From assembly GCA_003486645.1 (NCBI GenBank), contig DNGI01000109.1, positions 18,333-25,545 on the forward strand: 7,213 nt of DNA. The letters run 5' to 3'. This document shows, one piece after another, positions 1 to 4,886 of the stretch. The stretch comes from Cyanobacteria bacterium UBA11370 (lineage in GTDB: Bacteria; Cyanobacteriota; Cyanobacteriia; Cyanobacteriales; Coleofasciculaceae). The position numbers were made by a program, and so were the translations under genes. Position 1 is the first letter of the stretch. Each line of letters starts with the position of its first letter. The notes under the pieces are model-generated. The model was not told the DNA's origin and did not search any database. It worked only from the letters and a program-made list of their open reading frames with translations.

Positions 1-20
1 ATTTGTAAAATACCTCTCCC

Positions 21-70
21 TTGTCCTCCTTGTCCTCCTTATCCTCCTTGTCCTCCTTGTCCTCCTTGTC
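21..70. repeat. 9-bp tandem repeat, about 5.5 copies
   Basis: Units of TTGTCCTCC start at 21, 30, 39, 48 and 57, followed by a partial unit at 66-70. The third unit has one change (TTATCCTCC). On the minus strand each unit reads GGAGGACAA, so AAGGAGGA, close to a perfect Shine-Dalgarno core, recurs every 9 bases. Because the unit is a multiple of three, it creates a repetitive Ser-Ser-Leu open frame on the plus strand that is not a gene. The array lies about 50 bp beyond the end of the last minus-strand gene remnant. Short tandem repeats of this kind are common in cyanobacterial spacers. Confidence 0.9.
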
Positions 71-120
71 TCTCAAGTCTTTCCTTGTTCACGAATCAAA
101 TAGACTAACTATAGGTGAAA

Positions 121-753
121 TTATCCTGACTTTTTTTCCTCATCCACCCCTTCCAAAATCCCCACCAATACACTTGCTAAACTCTCCAAATCATCAGGAA
201 TCTTAAACAGATTAATATCTTGAACGATAACTTTTCCAATTGAATCAAGTTTACCAAATCGCCAAACATCGCCCATTGTGACAGCCCCCTAAAAAATAGT
301 GTTTTCCTCAATATATGACAAGGCAATTAATTCAGCGGCTAATTGAGTAAAGCCTCTTGTAAGATCATCATTTTTAGCCTCTACGATTAAGACCCCATTC
401 GTCGAATACAATAGATAATCTAAATTACCTTTCAACCAATTATTTACCTTGAGGGGATACTCAATTCGTAGTTGGCAATTGCAATAATCAACAATTTCAA
501 GTAGCAACGGAGATACGAGCATTTCTCGCCTAGCTGTTTCATTATTCAACCTGATAAAAGGTAAAATCCTCTTAATTTTTTGCTTCAGTTCGGAGATTTT
601 CACTAACTCTTTGGTTGTTTTAGGTAGCAAAAGTTCTGCAATAACGAGGGTATATCCTAACTCCGCTAAAATCTCATCTGGATCTTCTGCTAACTCGAAG
701 TAAGAACAGAAGGTGTACTCTCGATCTTCTTGGAGAATTTTCTTTTTCGGCAC
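121..753 (-). pseudogene. PD-(D/E)XK-like protein, downstream tandem copy, interrupted by a nonsense codon
   Basis: The frame starts at GTG 751-753 behind a strong Shine-Dalgarno and encodes 154 residues up to TAG at 289-291. After this codon the same frame continues for 55 sense codons to TAA at 121-123, and aligns without gaps to the intact paralogue at 807-1433 except at the extreme C-terminus. The paralogue has TAT (Tyr) where this copy has TAG, so one base change explains the break. Residues 108-127 contain a D112, E125-A-K127 pattern (LDY, then VEAK) that resembles the PD-(D/E)XK nuclease core, followed by a TRGFTQLAAELIAL helix. The motif is complete here, but the product would lack its last quarter. 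I recognise the family only as a cyanobacterial uncharacterised one; no activity is shown. Alternatives are a sequencing error, stop readthrough, or a functional short form. Confidence 0.8.
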
Positions 754-759
754 AAAAAC

Positions 760-770
760 TCACCTCCCCC
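760..770 (-). promoter_or_regulatory. Ribosome binding site of the downstream nuclease-like copy
   Basis: The minus strand reads GGGGGAGGTGA, ending 6 bases before GTG 751-753. The core GGAGGTGA is near-complementary to the 16S rRNA tail. It supports the GTG start and shows that the initiation signal of the damaged copy is still intact. The 53-bp spacer between the two paralogues has no evident terminator, so both copies may share a transcript. Confidence 0.7.
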
Positions 771-806
771 TTTTCCTTATAACGGAACTGCTCCCTTTCA
801 AATGTA

Positions 807-1433
807 CTAAAATTTTTCCCCTTCTACACCTTCCAAAATCCCCACCAAGACACTTGCTAAACTCTCCAAATCATCAGGAATCTTAAACAGATTAATATCT
901 TGAACGATAACGTTCTGAATTGGATCAAGTTTACCAAATCGCCACACATCACCCATTGTGACAGCCCCATAAAAAACATTTTGTTCTTCAACGTGTGACA
1001 AAGCAATTAACTCAACTGCTAATTGAGTAAAACCTCTCGTGAGGTCATCATTTTGTGCCTCTATCACTAGCAAGCTATTTGTGGAACGCAAAAAATAATC
1101 TAAATTACCTTTTAACCAGTTATTAACTTTGAGGGGATACTCAATCCGTAGTTGACATTCACAATAACACACTACCTCTAAAAGGAATGGAGAGACTAAT
1201 GTTTCTCTTCTAGCTGTTTCATTACTCAGACTAATAAAACGCAAAATTTTCTTGGTTTTTTGCTTCAGTGCTGCCAATCCCTCTAGGTGAATTGTCGTTT
1301 TTGGCAAAGATAATTCTTCTCGAATAAGGGTATAGTCAAACTCCGCTAAAATCTCATCTGGATCTTCCGCTAACTCGAAGTAAGAACGGAAGGTGTAGTC
1401 CCGATCTTCTTGTAAAATTTTCTTTCTCGGCAC
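807..1433 (-). CDS. PD-(D/E)XK-like uncharacterised cyanobacterial protein, upstream tandem copy (208 aa)
   Basis: I place the start at GTG 1431-1433, giving 208 residues that begin MPRKKILQED like the paralogue. A longer frame reaches TTG 1521-1523, but its 30 extra residues have no counterpart in the paralogue and no ribosome binding site, whereas the GTG has AAGGGGGTGA 7 bases upstream. The N-terminal half holds a conserved YTFxSYFELAEDPDEILAE stretch. The central LRIEYPLKVNNWLKGNLDY segment leads into D112, E125-A-Q127, then TRGFTQLAVELIAL and a C-terminal GAVTMGDVWRFGKLD stretch. D-x12-E-x-K is the usual metal-site layout of PD-(D/E)XK nucleases, and HsdR N-terminal domains carry a similar pattern. 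Here the lysine is Gln (CAA at 1053-1055), which would be expected to disable or change catalysis. The family is recognised but uncharacterised; a nuclease-like fold is an inference from the motif. About 75% identical to the neighbouring copy before that copy's nonsense codon. Confidence 0.8.
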   Translation of the reverse strand: MPRKKILQEDRDYTFRSYFELAEDPDEILAEFDYTLIREELSLPKTTIHLEGLAALKQKTKKILRFISLSNETARRETLVSPFLLEVVCYCECQLRIEYPLKVNNWLKGNLDYFLRSTNSLLVIEAQNDDLTRGFTQLAVELIALSHVEEQNVFYGAVTMGDVWRFGKLDPIQNVIVQDINLFKIPDDLESLASVLVGILEGVEGEKF

Positions 1434-1440
1434 AAAACAT

Positions 1441-1450
1441 TCACCCCCTT
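1441..1450 (-). promoter_or_regulatory. Ribosome binding site that sets the GTG start of the upstream nuclease-like copy
   Basis: The minus strand reads AAGGGGGTGA, 7 bases before GTG 1431-1433. It matches in place and sequence the site in front of the paralogue (760-770, 6 bases from its GTG). The upstream TTG candidate at 1521-1523 has nothing comparable. This decides the start in favour of the 208-residue form. Confidence 0.65.
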
Positions 1451-1597
1451 GTTCCCTTGTAAACTCATATTGATTAGACCTCTTGCAAAAGTCGAATGAT
1501 TCCCCTCGATCACCCCAATGCAAAAGGAAGAAAGCTTACGCCCTCTCCACCCCTCTCATTCTCCCATATCTGATTAAATTTTATCATTTTGAATGAC

Positions 1598-2467
1598 TTA
1601 CCGAGGTCCTGCTTCTATAGCAGAATTGGCGATCGCTACCATTATCGCTTCTTCTTCTAACCCATCTCGACCAATTCCTTTTAAAGCAATCCGATAAGTC
1701 CTATCTTCCCACATCCATTGAATTATTGATGGCGTACAAGAAGCATTACATAATTTAGGCGTAAAATATCCTTGAATACCTTGAGCTAAAGTAACTTCTT
1801 TAGTAAACCAATTCCTAGGATAATAGACCGAATTAACAGGTTCAGCAGAAAGGAATCCGAAATCACATTCGGTACTCAAGCAGTTGGGAGTTAAGCTGAG
1901 TCGAATTAGATAGTTTTTGTTACTAATATCACTTTTTAAATAAATCTTTTCTTTAGAAGATGGGAATTGGCTGGGCAATAAAATTAGAACATCCGTTTGT
2001 TGCTGGAGTTGGGGCAATATAGTTGTAAATAAATCAGATACAGGAGGTTGTTCTTCTGATGCGCCTTTGTCATAATTAATCAGTTTCCGCGCCAGATCAC
2101 GAGGAATTCCATATTGCACCAAAGTACTCGGAGTTAAGACTCCACTACTGCCAACAATGACTCGCCACTGTTCGTTTTGATTAATTAAAACCGTCTCTCC
2201 CCTTCCGTTTCCCCATTGCCAGTTTGCAAGGGCATAAGATTCAACCAACGTAATTTTAGTCACTTCTGGGGTAATACTAGAAACTCCTCCTTGTGGGACA
2301 AGAGAGATACCTGCTAGTCGTTGGAACAAATCCAACAACACAACTTTCTTCACCGCCGAAGTTTCTTCAGCGAAAGCCGGATTTGGGTGTGTAATGGTTG
2401 TCAGTAGTGGGGAAGTTCCTAAAATTGTTAGGCTAAGGATGTACCCAACTAATCTGCTGACTTTCAT
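1598..2467 (-). CDS. Secreted two-domain protein of unknown function (289 aa)
   Basis: Starts with ATG at 2465-2467. Residues 1-33 form a signal peptide: basic MKVSR, a hydrophobic stretch (about 7-27), then an AFA-EE cleavage site, so the mature protein should be periplasmic or exported. Residues about 65-130 (ALANWQWGNGRGETVLI, QWRVIVGSSGVLT, YGIPRDLARKLI) look like a small domain seen in many exported cyanobacterial proteins. Residues about 158-289 look like a second domain: DVLILLPSQFP, a YLIRL strand, CX4C (C196, C201), a VTLAQGIQGYF segment, CX3C (C240, C244), WEDRTYRIALKG, and a C-terminal ANSAIEAGPR. The four cysteines suit two disulfides outside the cytoplasm. Both domain assignments come from remembered family patterns, and no enzymatic motif is visible. 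No clear ribosome binding site precedes the ATG. It stands alone, 164 bp from the GTG start of the next gene. Confidence 0.85.
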   Translation of the reverse strand: MKVSRLVGYILSLTILGTSPLLTTITHPNPAFAEETSAVKKVVLLDLFQRLAGISLVPQGGVSSITPEVTKITLVESYALANWQWGNGRGETVLINQNEQWRVIVGSSGVLTPSTLVQYGIPRDLARKLINYDKGASEEQPPVSDLFTTILPQLQQQTDVLILLPSQFPSSKEKIYLKSDISNKNYLIRLSLTPNCLSTECDFGFLSAEPVNSVYYPRNWFTKEVTLAQGIQGYFTPKLCNASCTPSIIQWMWEDRTYRIALKGIGRDGLEEEAIMVAIANSAIEAGPR

Positions 2468-2486
2468 AGTTTTATCTGCCGGAAAT

Positions 2487-2514
2487 TATGAATTATAAAC
2501 TATGAATTATAAAT
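2487..2514. repeat. 14-bp direct repeat, two copies, AT-rich
   Basis: TATGAATTATAAAC at 2487-2500 is followed directly by TATGAATTATAAAT at 2501-2514, with one mismatch in the last base. It lies 20 bp upstream of the secreted-protein start on the minus strand. The AT-rich units could contribute to its promoter, but no -35/-10 pair is convincing, so it is listed only as a repeat. Confidence 0.75.
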
Positions 2515-2572
2515 CATGATTTCTAAAATTCCTAATTTCAGGATTTATAGCATATTGGTCAGCAGTTATCCA

Positions 2573-2601
2573 GTAGAGACGTTGCATTGCAACCTCTCTA
2601 C
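2573..2601. repeat. 29-bp imperfect palindrome, dispersed cyanobacterial repeat type
   Basis: GTAGAGACGTTGCA at 2573-2586 pairs with the inverted arm at 2588-2601 around a single central T. Thirteen of fourteen positions pair; the exception is C2580 against C2594. The core GTAGAGACGTTGCA is familiar as a dispersed palindromic element in cyanobacterial genomes. It lies about 70 bp past the stop of the histidine kinase gene. On the plus strand it is followed by ATTTTTTG, a terminator-like layout, but the genes run the other way and the minus strand has no T run after the hairpin. It may stabilise or delimit the 3' end of the kinase transcript. Confidence 0.75.
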
Positions 2602-2671
2602 ATTTTTTGAAAGGAGATGTCTATCAAAGAATGGCAAATCCCTATCAACAATGACCCCTTAACCCTAATTC

Positions 2672-3793
2672 TCAAAGCGCAGAAGGCAACCGTACAATAA
2701 ATGAACTCCCCTGACCTACCTCAGACTTAAGTTCAATCGTTCCATTATGAAGTTCAACAATTCGTTTAGATAAATGCAAACCTAACCCACTGCCAGAACG
2801 TTTGTGAGTTCCCTGGCGAAACCGCTCAAAAATTATCTTTTGGTCTTCTGGCGATATCCCAGATCCCGTATCTTGAACCTCAACAATTGTCCAGAACTGT
2901 TTATTATTACTACTATCAATACTATTACTTAAACGCACATCGATAGAGCCAGTATCGGTAAACTTAAGCGCATTTCCTACTAAGTTAGTAAAAACCCGGT
3001 GCAATTCTAAGCGATCGCCCATAACTTTAGTATCAACCGTTTCTCCAACTTTGTAATTGAGAGACAAGCCTTTATCAATAGCGAGAGGAGAAAGTTCTTT
3101 GGTTACTTCTTCTACTACCTCTTGCAAAATGATAGGTGAAAAAGAAAGATGCTTACGACCCGCTTCATAACGATAAACTTCAAGTAATGTATTCACCATA
3201 TCCAACAAGTTGCTATTGCTACGAGCCATGGTAGCGATCGCTTCCTGCATTGCTGATGGAAGTTCTCCTAATGCTCCCTGTTGAAATAGCATCAACATCC
3301 GATCGGCTGCCACAATTGGTGTTCGTAAATCATGAGTCATCCAGGATACAAAATTTTCCCGTTGACGAGCAATTTCATCCCGTTCATCAATCGCGTGTTT
3401 CAATCGCAAAAGCGATCGCACTCGTGCCAGTAATTCATCAACTTGTAGCGGTTTGCGAATAAAATCATCTGCCCCACTATCGAGTCCCTTAACAACACTC
3501 GCCTGATCGTAAGCCGTAATTAGCAAAATTGGAATAAAGGGTAAATTCTTATTGTCACGGATACACTTCGTCACTTGAAAGCCATCCATTTGAGGCATCA
3601 TGACATCCAATAACAACAAGTCGGGGGGGGATGTCTCCACCTGCTGTAGCGCTCCCGCACCGTCCTCTGCCATCGTGATTTCATATCCCTCCTCTTCTAA
3701 AATTGCTTGCAGCAGGAACAGGTTATCCGGAGCGTCATCAACAATCAGAATACGGTCTATTTTAGGGGGGCGAGTTACCACAGAAGAATTCAT
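2672..3793 (-). CDS. Response regulator-histidine kinase hybrid (REC-HisKA-HATPase_c, 373 aa)
   Basis: Two-component signalling protein, predicted cytoplasmic, with no membrane helix or sensory domain. Residues 14-130 form a receiver domain: acidic pair D19-D20, phospho-acceptor D63 in LLLDVMMPQMDG, T93 in LITA, and K114 in RKPL. A helix (about 131-147) leads to the dimerisation domain with H154 in THDLRTP, the predicted autophosphorylation site. The ATPase domain has an N box (N270, N274 in FTNLVGNALKF), G1 (D308, G310 in VQDTGSGI), an F box (FERFRQG) and G2 (GSGLGLHLSKR, 334-344). All catalytic residues are present, so both receiver and kinase should work. The receiver sits ahead of the kinase, which suggests that phosphorylation by another kinase gates it, as in many cyanobacterial hybrids; this is inference. 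No partner regulator is nearby, so it is an orphan. The ATG at 3791-3793 lacks a clear Shine-Dalgarno. Confidence 0.93.
   Translation of the reverse strand: MNSSVVTRPPKIDRILIVDDAPDNLFLLQAILEEEGYEITMAEDGAGALQQVETSPPDLLLLDVMMPQMDGFQVTKCIRDNKNLPFIPILLITAYDQASVVKGLDSGADDFIRKPLQVDELLARVRSLLRLKHAIDERDEIARQRENFVSWMTHDLRTPIVAADRMLMLFQQGALGELPSAMQEAIATMARSNSNLLDMVNTLLEVYRYEAGRKHLSFSPIILQEVVEEVTKELSPLAIDKGLSLNYKVGETVDTKVMGDRLELHRVFTNLVGNALKFTDTGSIDVRLSNSIDSSNNKQFWTIVEVQDTGSGISPEDQKIIFERFRQGTHKRSGSGLGLHLSKRIVELHNGTIELKSEVGQGSSFIVRLPSAL
3011..3419. repeat. HIP1 octamer sites (GCGATCGC), three within the kinase gene
   Basis: GCGATCGC occurs at 3011-3018, 3234-3241 and 3412-3419, all inside the histidine kinase gene. 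Two more lie at 1629-1636 (secreted-protein gene) and 4297-4304 (phosphatase gene). This palindrome is greatly over-represented in many cyanobacterial genomes. None occurs in the nuclease-like pair or in the ABC1 kinase gene. Confidence 0.85.
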
Positions 3794-3830
3794 GAAGACC
3801 CAAGTCTAATTAATAGATATATGCTTTAAT

Positions 3831-3866
3831 ATTCCTGAAGAGGGAGCAACTCTTAGAAGCAGGAAT
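3831..3866. other. Inverted repeat (hairpin) in the histidine kinase leader
   Basis: ATTCCTG (3831-3837) pairs with CAGGAAT (3860-3866), and inside it AAGAG (3838-3842) pairs with CTCTT (3850-3854), leaving AGAAG as a bulge on one side and a GGAGCAA loop. That is 12 base pairs with one bulge. It lies 38 bp upstream of the kinase start and abuts a second hairpin. No T run follows on the minus strand, so it is not a standard terminator. Confidence 0.5.
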
Positions 3867-3897
3867 CAGTGACCAATTCCGAGTTGGTTAGTCACTG
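3867..3897. other. Inverted repeat (hairpin) next to the first leader hairpin
   Basis: CAGTGAC (3867-3873) pairs with GTCACTG (3891-3897), extended by CAA/TTG across a small bulge around a TTCCGAG loop. It begins at the base directly after the 3831-3866 inverted repeat, so the two could form a tandem stem-loop structure in a transcript crossing the spacer. The role is unknown: leader structure, weak terminator, or operator. Confidence 0.45.
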
Positions 3898-4039
3898 TTG
3901 AAGTTAAGCCTATATATTACAACGGAACTGACTTAAAGCTTCCCTTCCACTTTCTCGTCTTGGAAGCCTATTCTCCCTCATCCTCCGGACTGATTTCTTA
4001 CCGAGTAGGCATAATGGCTAACAGCGTTTCCAAAATTAC

Positions 4040-4123
4040 CCATTGGCCATTAGCCATTAGCCATTAGCCATTGGCCATTAGCCATTGGCCATTAACCATT
4101 AACCATTAGCCATTAGCCATTAA
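4040..4123. repeat. Heptanucleotide short tandem repeat, 12 units
   Basis: Twelve contiguous 7-bp units of CCATTRR type run without a break: CCATTAG six times, CCATTGG three times and CCATTAA three times. This is the class of short tandemly repeated sequences known from cyanobacterial intergenic regions. The last unit (4117-4123) contains the stop codon of the phosphatase gene (4120-4122) and one base of its last sense codon. On the minus strand most units carry TAA, and a 7-bp period puts stops in all three frames. Confidence 0.95.
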
Positions 4124-4851
4124 CTAATTTCATCAATTCCCACAATCACCACTGTAATATTATCTCTCCCTCCCTTTTCCTTAGCTGCTTCAATCAGGCT
4201 AGCGGCAGCTTCCTCATAAGCCAAATTCGGTTGAAGATGAGAAGCAATTGCCGCATCAGATAGTTCTTCAGTCAACCCATCCGTACACAGAAGTAAGCGA
4301 TCGCCTGCCTGAACATCCATCCTTTGGACTTCAACCTGCTGCAAATCCTTGCGTCCCAGACATTGAGACAAGACGTGTCGCCAAGGGTGCATCCGCGCCT
4401 GTTCTGGAGTCAGATCCCCTGCCTTCATCGCCCGCGCGACCCAGGTATGATCTTCTGTAATTTGGTCTAGCTTTAAATTTCGCAATCGATAGAGGCGAGA
4501 ATCTCCAATATGAGCAAACCAAGGCTGTCCCTTACGGAACATGACCACAACCGTAGTCGTCCCCATATCGGCTCGTTCTGGATGGCTTTGTTGATCCTCT
4601 AGAATCGCCTCATTTGCCTGGTAAAGAGCCTCTTCAAGTAATTTTTCCGAGACTGTTGAGGACTGCCAGTACTCGTCCAAATGAGCCTGGATAGCCTCCG
4701 TAGCGAGTTGACTCGCCTCTTGCCCTCCAGCATGACCTCCCATGCCGTCGGCGACAATGAAAAAACGCCCGTCAGGGTCCATGTAATAGTAATCCTGATT
4801 GACGGTACGAACTAACCCCGGATCGGTGAGACCCGTGAAGCAACATTTCAT
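4120..4851 (-). CDS. PP2C-type serine/threonine phosphatase, PphA-like (243 aa)
   Basis: Mn/Mg-dependent protein phosphatase, cytoplasmic, a single catalytic domain across the whole length. Visible PPM motifs: D20 in VNQD, D35-G36 in VADGMGGHAGG, ADMGTT (94-99), D117 in HIGDSRLYR, D191 in LLLCTDGLTEEL, and D230-N231 in GGRDNITVVIV. These give the binuclear metal centre plus a third-metal aspartate. HPWRHVLSQCLGR (155-167) is typical of the cyanobacterial PphA group. In Synechocystis, PphA (sll1771) dephosphorylates the nitrogen regulator PII at a phosphoserine. Orthology here rests on these motifs and on the ABC1 kinase 35 bp upstream, matching the remembered sll1770-sll1771 order. The substrate in this organism is an inference. 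The ATG at 4849-4851 has no strong Shine-Dalgarno, so translation may depend on coupling to the kinase gene. The stop lies in a heptamer array. Confidence 0.92.
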   Translation of the reverse strand: MKCCFTGLTDPGLVRTVNQDYYYMDPDGRFFIVADGMGGHAGGQEASQLATEAIQAHLDEYWQSSTVSEKLLEEALYQANEAILEDQQSHPERADMGTTTVVVMFRKGQPWFAHIGDSRLYRLRNLKLDQITEDHTWVARAMKAGDLTPEQARMHPWRHVLSQCLGRKDLQQVEVQRMDVQAGDRLLLCTDGLTEELSDAAIASHLQPNLAYEEAAASLIEAAKEKGGRDNITVVIVGIDEIS

Positions 4852-4886
4852 AAATTGTCTGGTGGCGTTAAAAACTTCATGGGAGA

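Larger units (their letters stand above)
3794..4119. other. 326-bp spacer between the phosphatase and the histidine kinase genes
   Basis: No protein gene is supported here. Reading from the phosphatase stop, the spacer holds the heptamer array (down to 4040), an undistinguished stretch (3898-4039), two adjoining hairpins (3831-3897), and an AT-rich leader in front of the kinase ATG (TATATCTATTAATT on the minus strand). A promoter for the kinase probably lies here, but no -35/-10 pair stands out. The length and repeats suggest that the kinase is not in the operon of the phosphatase. Confidence 0.6.

Noticed and set aside
21..206. Plus-strand open frame of 61 codons beginning with Ser-Ser-Leu repeats
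   Set aside because: It is a by-product of the 9-bp repeat and overlaps the antisense of the pseudogene tail; no ribosome binding site and no protein-like composition.
1474..1494. AGACCTCTTGCAAAAGTCG-like stretch that recalls insertion-sequence ends in cyanobacteria
   Set aside because: Only about 20 bases, with no matching inverted end, target duplication or transposase fragment nearby.
2573..2610. Rho-independent terminator (hairpin followed by a T run on the plus strand)
   Set aside because: No plus-strand gene precedes it; on the coding minus strand no T run follows the hairpin.
4040..4123. CRISPR array
   Set aside because: The 7-bp units are directly contiguous with no spacers, and no cas gene is present.
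4248..4522. Open frames on both strands overlapping the phosphatase gene
   Set aside because: They lie wholly inside the PP2C frame, which has all family motifs; they are out-of-frame shadows.
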